A stretch of 6,169 bases of DNA from an uncultured Victivallales bacterium. GTDB lineage: Bacteria; Verrucomicrobiota; Lentisphaeria; Oligosphaerales; JAFGRS01. This document shows positions 1 to 6,055 of this stretch, piece after piece. The stretch lies in contig CAILKC010000936.1 in NCBI GenBank assembly GCA_903834675.1, positions 1-6,169 of the forward strand, given 5' to 3'. The translations under genes were made by a program, and so were the position numbers. Position 1 is the first letter of the stretch; every line of letters starts with the position of its first letter. The notes under the pieces were generated by a model. That model was not told the origin of the DNA. It did not search any database and was given only the letters and a program-made list of their open reading frames with translations.

Positions 1-214
1 ACTTGCCGTCGCGGTTCCCATTCCGATCCGGCCGGGACGCGGCGGATCGCCTGGAGGGCGGCCCTGCGTGGCCGCCGCGGCGCCGACACAGCGGCGCCGT
101 CAGGCATGGCACAGGCGCCAAGCCAAAGCGGTGTCGCGGTCGCCGCCGGCGACCTTGCCACGCGCAGTCCACATGGCCGACGCACTGCCGGCGGTACGAC
201 GGCGGTCGTTTCTT

Positions 215-236
215 GAAACCGCCCTGTTGAGGTTTC
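215..236. repeat. Inverted repeat GAAACC-N10-GGTTTC
   Basis: Perfect 6-base arms, GAAACC at 215-220 and GGTTTC at 231-236, lie 10 bases apart (16 bases centre to centre). The element sits just above the candidate lpxB promoter, where an activator or repressor could bind. No T-run follows, so it is not an obvious terminator. It could be chance. Confidence 0.3.
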
Positions 237-243
237 GCGCGCG

Positions 244-272
244 TGGTCAACCGGGCTGCCCCGGGGTAGATT
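244..272 (+). promoter_or_regulatory. Candidate sigma-70-type promoter for the lpxB operon
   Basis: A TGGTCA box at 244-249 (4 of 6 to TTGACA) and TAGATT at 267-272 (4 of 6 to TATAAT) are separated by exactly 17 bases. Transcription would start near 279, leaving a leader of about 70 bases before the lpxB ATG. The spacer contains a short palindrome, CCGGG (251-255) and CCCGG (260-264). Both boxes are imperfect, and the promoter consensus of this organism is unknown. Confidence 0.3.
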
Positions 273-351
273 GCCGGTGCTGCGGCGGTGTGGCTGTTAG
301 GCGCGGGGGGCGGGAGCGGCTGCGGCGGATCGCCGAGGTGGGGGTAAGCGC

Positions 352-1506
352 ATGGGCACGAGGGTCTGGATCATAGCCGGCGAGGAATCGGGTGACGCCT
401 ATGGGGCGCGTCTGGCGGGGGAACTCCGGCGCCAGCGGCCTGGGCTGGAGTTGCGTGGCATGGGCGGCCAGGCCATGGCCAGGGCGGGCGTGGAGTTGCT
501 GGTAGATTCGAGCGAGCTGGGCGTGGTGGGCTTTGTGGAGGTTTTCCGGCAGCTGGGCACGATTCTGCGGGCGCTGGCGACGCTGGTGGAGAGGGCGAAG
601 CAGGAGCGGCCCGACGCGGTGGTGTTGATTGACTACCCCGGTTTCAACCTGCGCCTGGCGCGTCGGCTGCATGCCTTGGGTCTGCCGGTGGTGTACTACG
701 TGAGTCCGCAGGTGTGGGCCTGGAAGCGTGGGCGTCGGCACCAGATGGCGGCCTGGTGTCGGCGGTTGCTGTGCATTTTTCCCTTTGAGCCGCCGCACTT
801 TGCCGACACCGGGCTGGAGGTCCAGTTTGTGGGGCACCCGCTGCTGGAGATTCTGGCTGAGGAACGGGAGGCCGGTGCGGGGCGTGATGCGGACCTGGTG
901 CTGTTGCTGCCGGGGAGTCGTCGCGGCGAGGTCGAGCGCTTGCTTCCCCCGATGTTGCTGGCGGCGGCCGAACTGCGTCGGCGGCAGCCGCGGCTGCGTT
1001 TTGTGATGCCACTGCCGCGTCAGGCGGTGGCGGAGGTAGCGCGCCGTTGTCTGCGGGAGAGTGGCGCGGAGCTGGCGTCCGCGGTGAGCATCGAGGTGGG
1101 TCGGACCCGGCACTGGATGCAGGTGGCGGTAGCCGGGCTGGCCACCAGCGGGACGGTGACCATGGAGGCGGCGATTCTGGGGTTGCCGGTGGTCTCGGTC
1201 TACCGCGTGTCCTGGCTGACCTACGGTCTTGGCCGACTGCTGGTACACGGGATTCGTTTCTTCACGATCGTCAATCTGGTGGCGGACCGCGAGGTGTTTG
1301 AGGAGTTCTTGCAGGGTCAGGTGACGGTAGGCAGGCTGGTTCCGGCGCTGGAGGCGATTCTGCCGGGCGGGGCGCGGCGGGAGGTGGTATTGGCGGGTAT
1401 GGCGGCGGCGGTTGCGGCATTGGGGCCGGTCGGGGCGGTGAGTGCCACGGCGGCGCGGCTGGTGCTGGAGGTCGCCGACGGCGGCGGTCAGGAGCGCGGG
1501 AGTTGA
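352..1506 (+). CDS. lpxB: Lipid-A-disaccharide synthase LpxB
   Basis: LpxB joins UDP-2,3-diacylglucosamine to lipid X, making the beta-1,6 disaccharide of lipid A and releasing UDP; it is a GT19-family peripheral enzyme at the inner face of the cytoplasmic membrane. The 384-residue product has the usual family length and the signatures in order: AGEESGD (9-15), GVVGFVEV (57-64), IDYPGFN (93-99), YYVSPQVWAWKRGR (115-128), FVGHPL (159-164), LLPGSRRGEV (185-194), the sugar-nucleotide loop ATSGTVTMEAAILGLP (264-279), and NLV followed by EEFLQ (308-321). Both Rossmann-like halves are intact. The ATG at 352 is chosen because AGEESGD normally lies within the first 15 residues; a GAGGTGGGGG purine tract at 335-344 can serve as ribosome binding site. 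It is the first gene of the run, 64 bases before the NAD kinase gene. Assignment is very secure. Confidence 0.97.
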   Translation: MGTRVWIIAGEESGDAYGARLAGELRRQRPGLELRGMGGQAMARAGVELLVDSSELGVVGFVEVFRQLGTILRALATLVERAKQERPDAVVLIDYPGFNLRLARRLHALGLPVVYYVSPQVWAWKRGRRHQMAAWCRRLLCIFPFEPPHFADTGLEVQFVGHPLLEILAEEREAGAGRDADLVLLLPGSRRGEVERLLPPMLLAAAELRRRQPRLRFVMPLPRQAVAEVARRCLRESGAELASAVSIEVGRTRHWMQVAVAGLATSGTVTMEAAILGLPVVSVYRVSWLTYGLGRLLVHGIRFFTIVNLVADREVFEEFLQGQVTVGRLVPALEAILPGGARREVVLAGMAAAVAALGPVGAVSATAARLVLEVADGGGQERGS

Positions 1507-1548
1507 TTGCTTTCCGGTCTGCCGCGACTATCCTATCGCGGTCTGCCG
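1507..1548 (+). promoter_or_regulatory. lpxB-nadK gap: weak promoter candidate with a 10-base direct repeat
   Basis: TTGCTT (1507-1512) and TATCCT (1529-1534) are separated by 16 bases and match the sigma-70 boxes at 3 and 4 of 6 positions. The 10-mer CGGTCTGCCG occurs twice, at 1515-1524 and 1539-1548, with start points 24 bases apart and bracketing the TATCCT. This could be an internal promoter with a tandem operator, or chance. Without it, the downstream genes would be read from the promoter above lpxB. Confidence 0.22.
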
Positions 1549-1570
1549 AACCCCCCCGGAAATCATGGAC

Positions 1571-2314
1571 ATGAGCGCGACCCAACCGATACGCGCGGCC
1601 CTTTGTGGTCGGCATCTTGACGATCTGCGGAAACGCCTGAAGGATTTTCCGGTTCAGGTGGTGGAGGAGCAGCCGGATCTGGTGATCTGCTACGGTGGTG
1701 ACGGGGCGCTGCTTGGGGCCGAGCGCGTCTGGCCCGGCCTGCCGAAGTGTCCGATCCGTGACATCCGCCGCAATCCCAAGTGCTCCAAGCACGGCGAGGA
1801 GCAGGTCCTCGAGATGCTGGTACGGGGGCAGTTGCGGCAGTCTCGGCTGATGAAACTGACGGGGACCACTCCCGATGGGAGCTGCCTGCAGGCGATCAAC
1901 GACCTGGTGGTCAGCAAGGAGAATGCCACCAGCGCCGTGCGCACCCGGATCTGGCTCAACGACGAACTCTTCCAGGCGCAGAACATCGGCGATGGGCTGC
2001 TGGTGGCGACGCCTTTCGGCAGTACGGGGTATTACCAGAGCATCACGGGCGGCTGCTTCCGGGTGGGGCTTGGGCTGGCGCTGAACAATCCGATGACCTG
2101 GCAGGGCCACATCGTGGTTCCGGAAGACACGGTGATTGCGGTGGAGGTCCTGCGCGGTCCGGCGCTGCTGCTGGCGGATAACGACCCGGTCCGGGTGGCG
2201 CTGCGGGATGGTGACCGGCTGACGGTGAAGCGGTCGGCGGAGACGACCCTGGCGTACGGCATGGACATTTTCCGTTGCCGGGATTGCTACCGCTTGCGGG
2301 AGGATGGCGTCTGA
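1571..2314 (+). CDS. Short divergent NAD(+)/NADH kinase
   Basis: NAD kinases phosphorylate NAD(H) to NADP(H) in the cytoplasm, using ATP or polyphosphate. From ATG 1571 the protein has 247 residues, shorter than E. coli NadK (292). Recognisable motifs, numbered from the alternative ATG at 1565, are GGDGALLGAER (44-54, the catalytic GGDG), AINDLVV (110-116, where most members have Asn-Glu), and GDGLLVATPFGSTGYYQSITGG (142-163 region, the Gly/Thr-rich nucleotide loop). The usual GxLGFL segment after GGDG is missing, replaced by a basic stretch around 64-77 (IRDIRRNPKCSKHG). ATG 1571 is preferred because the GGAA at 1558-1561 is 9 bases from it but only 3 from ATG 1565. It lies between lpxB and plsY and could supply NADPH for lipid and peptidoglycan precursors. 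A related lipid or sphingoid kinase is less likely given GSTGY. I cannot tell whether it is the cell's only NAD kinase, so no symbol is given. Confidence 0.83.
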   Translation: MSATQPIRAALCGRHLDDLRKRLKDFPVQVVEEQPDLVICYGGDGALLGAERVWPGLPKCPIRDIRRNPKCSKHGEEQVLEMLVRGQLRQSRLMKLTGTTPDGSCLQAINDLVVSKENATSAVRTRIWLNDELFQAQNIGDGLLVATPFGSTGYYQSITGGCFRVGLGLALNNPMTWQGHIVVPEDTVIAVEVLRGPALLLADNDPVRVALRDGDRLTVKRSAETTLAYGMDIFRCRDCYRLREDGV

Positions 2315-2340
2315 GAAGCGGTGTAGGAAGGTGAATAGTC

Positions 2341-2347
2341 GGAGGTG
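2341..2347 (+). promoter_or_regulatory. Strong ribosome binding site of plsY
   Basis: GGAGGTG, close to the full anti-Shine-Dalgarno complement, ends 8 bases before ATG 2356 and fixes the plsY start. It is the best site in the window, and shows that classic Shine-Dalgarno initiation is used here. Confidence 0.7.
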
Positions 2348-2355
2348 GGTGTCAC

Positions 2356-2991
2356 ATGGGGTTCTGGTTGAGTAGTCTTACCGTGTTCATGCTGTCGTAC
2401 CTGGCCGGGAGTGTGCCGTGGGGGTTTGTCATCGGCAGGTTCAAGGGTCTGGACATTCGCAACCACGGCAGCGGCAACATCGGCGCGACGAATGTACGCC
2501 GGGTACTGGGGCGGGATTGGGGCGCCGTGTGTCTGGCGCTGGATTTTCTGAAGGGTTTGTTGCCGGTGCTGCTTATAGGGGCCAAGCTTGGGGCCGGGAT
2601 GTCGCTGTCGCCGGAATGGGGCAAGATCTTGGCGGCGGCGGGGGCGGTGGGCGGGCATGTGTGGCCGGTCTGGCTGGGGTTCAAGGGCGGCAAGGGTGTC
2701 GCGACGACAGTGGGGGCGTTGCTGGCGGTGTCCTGGGTGGCCGTGGCCATCGGTATGGGGACGTGGCTGGTGGTGTACTCTCTGACGCACTACGTGTCCG
2801 CGGCCAGCCTGTGTGCGGCGGTGATGTTGCCGGTGGGGTACGTCATCTCCGGGGTGATTCGGCATCACGCCATCTTCACCCCGTCGCTGGGGCTGCTGGT
2901 CGTGCTGGCGGCGCTGATCATCTTTCGGCATCGCTCGAATATTCAGAGGCTCCGAGAGGGGACAGAGTTTCGGTTTGGCCCGGCGCAGTAG
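2356..2991 (+). CDS. plsY: Glycerol-3-phosphate acyltransferase PlsY
   Basis: PlsY is an integral inner-membrane enzyme that transfers an acyl chain from acyl-phosphate (made by PlsX) to position 1 of glycerol-3-phosphate, giving lysophosphatidic acid, the first phospholipid intermediate. The 211-residue length is typical. Its three conserved cytoplasmic motifs are present: YLAGSVPWGFVIGR (15-28), HGSGNIGATNVRRVLG (37-52), and GHVWPVWLGFKGGKGVATT (100-118), with DFLKG at 63-67 and the family tail RHRSNIQRLREGTE (191-204). Hydrophobic segments around 4-26, 54-80, 90-106, 117-142, 148-168 and 177-190 fit a multi-pass protein. The gap to the NAD kinase is 41 bases and the ribosome binding site is strong. 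plsX is not in this window. No oddities seen. Confidence 0.97.
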   Translation: MGFWLSSLTVFMLSYLAGSVPWGFVIGRFKGLDIRNHGSGNIGATNVRRVLGRDWGAVCLALDFLKGLLPVLLIGAKLGAGMSLSPEWGKILAAAGAVGGHVWPVWLGFKGGKGVATTVGALLAVSWVAVAIGMGTWLVVYSLTHYVSAASLCAAVMLPVGYVISGVIRHHAIFTPSLGLLVVLAALIIFRHRSNIQRLREGTEFRFGPAQ

Positions 2992-3035
2992 TGCGTGGTC
3001 CATAGTTCTGTCGCCATTTCATAGGCGGAGGGGTC

Positions 3036-3812
3036 ATGAAGGTACCTGGGGCTGGCGGCAGCTGGGCACGGTGGTTGGCGGTTTACGGGTGGGCGTTGCT
3101 GGTGGCGGTGGCCCTGGCGGGCGCCGGGTATGCGGCTGAGCCGACGGGCGCGCCGGCCATTCCGGCGGGGCCTCCGGACCCGGCCGCAGCGCTGGCCCGG
3201 CCTGGCGCGGTGGCACCGCCGACGGTGGAGACGTTGGCCGATGGCAGCGTGCGTCTGGGGGGGATCACGGTTGACTCTCGAGCGCGCTCGGTGTCGTTTC
3301 CCGCCACCCTGAATGCTGGCTTGACGGACGTCATCCTGGAGGTGATCATCGCCACGCCCAGGGGCCGACTTCACGAGGCTCTGCTGTGCGCCGACATCAG
3401 CCCGCTGACCCTGCAGAGTTGCCTCTACCTGCTGCAGCTCAACAACGGCCCCCGCCTGACCGATTCGACCGGGCGCCGGGGTGATCTGCTCGACATCGAT
3501 ATCGAGTACACCGCGGCGGACGGCAAGGCGGTTCGGGAGCCGGTGGAGAGCTGGATTCGGGACACGCGGACGGGGAAGCCCTTGCAGCGGATCGGCTGGG
3601 TGTTCACCGGCACGACCATGCGCGACGGGGTCTTCCTGGCCGAGGAAGAGGGGAATATCTGCATCAACTTCTCCGTCGGTTCCACGATTCTCGACAGTTC
3701 GGACCCGCAGGCGCTGGACGATACCCTTCACATCATTGAGTCGAGCCGGACGGAGCCGCCGCGCGGAGCGGGGGTTCGGGTGATTTTCACGGCGAGGGGG
3801 AAGGCACCATGA
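3036..3812 (+). CDS. Secreted YdjY-domain protein of unknown function
   Basis: The 258-residue protein starts with a signal peptide: charged residues at 2-12, a hydrophobic core at about 14-30 (LAVYGWALLVAVALAGA), and a likely cleavage in GYAAEP near 33-34. There is no lipobox Cys, so it should be soluble periplasmic or exported. A Pro/Ala-rich linker runs to about 62. Residues 70-252 look like a YdjY domain: GGITVDSRARSVSFPA (75-90), ATPRGRLHEALL (106-117), ISPLTLQSCLYLLQL (121-135), GWVFTGT (187-193), DGVFLAEEEGNI (197-208), and a closing PPRGAGVRVIF (241-251). Family role is unknown; E. coli YdjY is uncharacterised as far as I know. GGAGG at 3027-3031 is 4 bases ahead of ATG 3036. The end overlaps the murA start by 4 bases (ATGA), suggesting coupled translation and an envelope role, which is inference. 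Confidence 0.82.
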   Translation: MKVPGAGGSWARWLAVYGWALLVAVALAGAGYAAEPTGAPAIPAGPPDPAAALARPGAVAPPTVETLADGSVRLGGITVDSRARSVSFPATLNAGLTDVILEVIIATPRGRLHEALLCADISPLTLQSCLYLLQLNNGPRLTDSTGRRGDLLDIDIEYTAADGKAVREPVESWIRDTRTGKPLQRIGWVFTGTTMRDGVFLAEEEGNICINFSVGSTILDSSDPQALDDTLHIIESSRTEPPRGAGVRVIFTARGKAP

Positions 3813-5095
3813 CGGCTCTACGGGTGAGGGGCTCAGGGGCGCTGTGCGGTTCGGTCAAGGCGGCGGGGAACAAGAACGCCGCGTTGCCGCTGGTGGCGGC
3901 GGCGCTGCTGACCGACGAGCCGGTGCGGCTCGAGAATGTGCCGGACATCGGTGACCTCCGGGTGATGCTTGAGCTGGTGTCCGCGGCTGGGGTGGAGGTC
4001 GATTGGTCGCGCGCCAGCGGCACGCTTCAGTTGCGGGCTCGGAATCTGATTTCGCATGAACTACCCGAGGCACTGTACGCCAGTCTGCGGGCGGGCATCC
4101 TGCTGGCGGCGCCGCTGTTGGCGCGGCGGGGCGCGGCGGTGATGGTTCCGCCGGGTGGGGACGTGATTGGCCGTCGGCGTCTGGATGCGCACGTCGAGGG
4201 GTTAGCGGCGCTGGGTGTCGAGATTGAGACCGACGCCAAGCTGCGTTTCAGCGCGCCCAGGGGGCTTCACGGCGCGGATATCTTTCTGCCGGAAGCCAGT
4301 GTTACGGCTACGGAACAGGTCCTCATGGCGGCAGCAGCGGCAAAGGGCACCACGGTGCTGCGCAATGCGGCCTGTGAGCCGCATGTGCAGGACCTGGCCA
4401 GGATGCTGAGCGCGATGGGGGCTCGCATCGAGGGGATCGGCAGCAATACGCTCACCGTGAGCGGCGCCGAGCGCTTGCGCGGCACGTCCTTCCGGATCGG
4501 TTCGGATGTGGCCGAGGCGGCCAGTTTTCTGGCGCTGGGGGCGGCGACCCACGGCGACGTCACGGTAACCGGGGTTGAGCCTGACGAATACCGCATGATT
4601 GCGCGCACGTTCCGTCGTCTGGGGGTACGTCTGGAGGTGGGTCCGGGGGGCGTCCGCGTCGGCCCGGATCAGGCGCTCCAGGTGGTGCCGGAGCTGGCGG
4701 GGGGTATTCCGGTGATTGACGATGGCATCTGGCCGCAGTTTCCGTCGGACCTGATGAGCGTGACGATCGTGCTGGCGACGCAGGTGCAGGGGACGGTGCT
4801 GTTCTTTGAGAAGCTCTACGAGAGCCGGATGTACTTTGTGGACCGGCTGGTCGCGATGGGGGCTAACGCCGTGATCTGCGATCCGCACCGGGCCGTGATC
4901 GCGGGAGCGAGTCGTCTGCACGGTATCGTCCTGCAAAGCCCCGACATCCGCGCCGGCATCGCTCTGCTGGGCGCGGCGCTGTGCGCCCGCGGCGAGAGTC
5001 ATATCCGCAATGCCGAGTCCATCGATCGCGGCTATGAGAGGATCGAGGAGAAGCTGCGCGTCCTCGGCGCGGACATCGAGCGGGTGGACGGCTGA
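3809..5095 (+). CDS. murA: UDP-N-acetylglucosamine 1-carboxyvinyltransferase MurA, Cys-to-Asp type
   Basis: MurA transfers enolpyruvate from PEP to UDP-GlcNAc, the first committed step of peptidoglycan synthesis, in the cytoplasm. At 428 residues it has normal length and both inside-out alpha/beta domains. Visible active-site residues: Lys22-Asn23 in GNKNAALP (20-27), Arg123 in GRRRLDAH (121-128), Asp314 in FPSD (311-314), Arg340 in ESR, Asp379 and Arg381 in SPDIRAG (377-383), and Arg407 in IDRGYERIE (405-413). The mobile-loop catalytic Cys (E. coli Cys115, normally PGGCxIG) is Asp118, in PPGGDVIG, codon GAC at 4160-4162. Cys-to-Asp enzymes are active but fosfomycin-insensitive in Mycobacterium and Chlamydia, so this one probably is too. 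ATG 3809 overlaps the ydjY stop; the purine tract GAGGGGGAAGG at 3794-3804 is its ribosome binding site. The divergent GRRRLDAH and SPDIRAG leave open a MurA paralogue, though no alternative substrate is suggested. Confidence 0.94.
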   Translation: MTALRVRGSGALCGSVKAAGNKNAALPLVAAALLTDEPVRLENVPDIGDLRVMLELVSAAGVEVDWSRASGTLQLRARNLISHELPEALYASLRAGILLAAPLLARRGAAVMVPPGGDVIGRRRLDAHVEGLAALGVEIETDAKLRFSAPRGLHGADIFLPEASVTATEQVLMAAAAAKGTTVLRNAACEPHVQDLARMLSAMGARIEGIGSNTLTVSGAERLRGTSFRIGSDVAEAASFLALGAATHGDVTVTGVEPDEYRMIARTFRRLGVRLEVGPGGVRVGPDQALQVVPELAGGIPVIDDGIWPQFPSDLMSVTIVLATQVQGTVLFFEKLYESRMYFVDRLVAMGANAVICDPHRAVIAGASRLHGIVLQSPDIRAGIALLGAALCARGESHIRNAESIDRGYERIEEKLRVLGADIERVDG

Positions 5096-5176
5096 GGCCG
5101 CTGGGGAGGCTGGGAGACGGCGGAAGGGCAGGGGGGCTTCGCCTTCCAGCGTGCGGATATCAGCGACCGCGAGGCC

Positions 5177-5953
5177 ATGGCATCCGTGGTGGCGCAGCAC
5201 GGACCGTTCGAGGCGATCGTGCACCTGGCGGCGCAGGCGGGGGTTCGATTCTCGATGGAGGATCCCTGGTCCTATGTGACCTCCAACCTGGCTGGGCACC
5301 TCGCGATCCTGGAGATCGCGCGGAACATGCCGCACTGCCGGCACCTCGTGTATGCCAGTTCGTCCTCGGTCTATGGCGCGAACCGGCAGGTGCCGTTCCG
5401 CGAGGGGGATCGCGTGGATACGCCGTTGTCGCTGTATGCCGCGACCAAGCGCGCTGACGAGCTCATGAGCCACGCCTATTCGCACCTTTATGGGATCCGC
5501 CAGACCGGGCTGCGGTTCTTCACGGTCTATGGCCCGTGGGGGCGGCCAGACATGGCCTATTTCAGCTTCGCGCGGGCGATCCTGAAGGGCGAACCGGTCA
5601 CGTTGTATGACGGCGGGCGGCTGCGGCGGGACTTCACCTATATCGATGACATCGTGGCCGGGGTGGTGGGTGCGCTGGATCGCCCGCCGGACAATGGGCG
5701 CGAGCCGCGGATCCTGAACATCGGCAACAGCCGAAGCGAGGCCGTGAGCGATCTGGTGGATCTGCTGGAAGCCGCGCTGGGGCGCCAGGCGGTGCGGGTG
5801 GAATCGCCGCGGCCGCTGGCCGATGTGGAAGAGACGTTTGCCTCGGTGGATGCGATCCACAAGCTGACCGGTTTCGTGCCCTCGACACCGCTGTCGGTGG
5901 GGATCCCGCGCTTTGCCCGTTGGTATCTCGAGTGGGCGGCGGCAGAAAAATGA
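5177..5953 (+). CDS. UDP-glucuronate 4-epimerase-like protein, N-terminally truncated (probable pseudogene)
   Basis: This is an extended short-chain dehydrogenase/reductase most like UDP-glucuronate 4-epimerases (CapI type), which supply UDP-galacturonate for surface polysaccharide. Numbered from ATG 5177: HLAAQAGVRFS (16-26), YASSSSVYGANR (59-70), catalytic YxxxK as YAATK (Tyr87, Lys91), the subfamily signature LRFFTVYGPWGRPDMA (112-127), RRDFTYIDDIV (150-160), and a complete C-terminus. The start is missing. Similarity extends upstream in frame to about 5138 (FAFQRADISDREAM) and then stops; only 43 bases separate that point from the murA stop. The GxxGxxG NAD-binding motif and the usual DN-DYYD segment, about 55 residues, have no room in any frame. 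Family length is about 320-340, against 258 here. ATG 5177 is the first in-frame start codon after the murA stop, with no good ribosome binding site. It probably cannot bind NAD, so is most likely a deletion-made pseudogene or an assembly join. Confidence 0.85.
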   Translation: MASVVAQHGPFEAIVHLAAQAGVRFSMEDPWSYVTSNLAGHLAILEIARNMPHCRHLVYASSSSVYGANRQVPFREGDRVDTPLSLYAATKRADELMSHAYSHLYGIRQTGLRFFTVYGPWGRPDMAYFSFARAILKGEPVTLYDGGRLRRDFTYIDDIVAGVVGALDRPPDNGREPRILNIGNSRSEAVSDLVDLLEAALGRQAVRVESPRPLADVEETFASVDAIHKLTGFVPSTPLSVGIPRFARWYLEWAAAEK

Positions 5954-5982
5954 CGGTTTGACGATTCAGGTGTTGACCGTCA
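5951..5982. repeat. Inverted repeat at the epimerase stop codon
   Basis: TGACGGT (5951-5957) and ACCGTCA (5976-5982) form a perfect 7-base stem with an 18-base loop; the first arm begins at the TGA stop region. The loop is long and no T-run follows, so it is at best a weak terminator. A second small hairpin follows directly. Confidence 0.3.
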
Positions 5983-5996
5983 GGCCGCCGAGGCCT
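5982..5996. terminator. Small G+C-rich hairpin after the last gene, weak terminator candidate
   Basis: AGGCC (5982-5986) and GGCCT (5992-5996) pair around a 5-base loop. The sequence after it is TAAACCCCC-like rather than T-rich, so intrinsic termination is unproven. Position after the last gene is the main argument. Confidence 0.2.
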
Positions 5997-6055
5997 AAAC
6001 CCCCTTCAGCGCGATGGATTGCCTCTTGCATCTCCCCGCGAAAGCCTGTATCTAC

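Larger units (their letters stand above)
1..351. other. Leading region with no supportable gene
   Basis: All three forward frames stay open for 200 bases or more (stops near 214, 228 and 374), as expected by chance at this G+C content. None gives a recognisable protein; the translations are rich in Arg, Ala and Gly and poor in hydrophobic residues. On the minus strand one frame is open from about 239 to the window edge, with an ATG at 107 read leftwards, so a divergent gene leaving the window cannot be excluded. It has no ribosome binding site and matches nothing I know. The stretch has a more even G/C strand balance than the G-rich coding strand to its right, consistent with its being outside the lpxB unit. 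The regulatory candidates inside it are listed separately. Confidence 0.5.

Noticed and set aside
3..230. Plus-strand open frames in the first 230 bases as the end of an upstream gene
   Set aside because: All three frames are similarly open, none shows the third-position G+C bias of a real gene here, and no translation resembles a known C-terminus.
39..334. 13-base repeat GCGGCGGATCGCC at 39-51 and 322-334
   Set aside because: Short, G+C-only-rich and far apart; at this base composition such a match is not striking and no function is suggested.
247..1248. Minus-strand open frame of 333 codons opposite lpxB
   Set aside because: Composition is dominated by Gln, His, Arg and Pro with no motif; the plus strand here is unmistakable LpxB.
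1271..2110. Minus-strand open frame of 279 codons opposite lpxB and the NAD kinase gene
   Set aside because: It ends in long Pro/Arg tracts and has no recognisable domain; it is a shadow of two real plus-strand genes.
2943..3731. Minus-strand open frame of 262 codons opposite the YdjY gene
   Set aside because: The plus-strand reading has a signal peptide, ribosome binding site and YdjY motifs; the antisense reading has none and is Arg/Gln-rich.
4202..5860. Minus-strand open frame of 552 codons opposite murA and the epimerase
   Set aside because: It lies antisense to two well-recognised genes. Its translation is His/Arg/Pro/Gln-rich with no family motif, as expected opposite G+C-rich codons, and it crosses the murA-epimerase junction.
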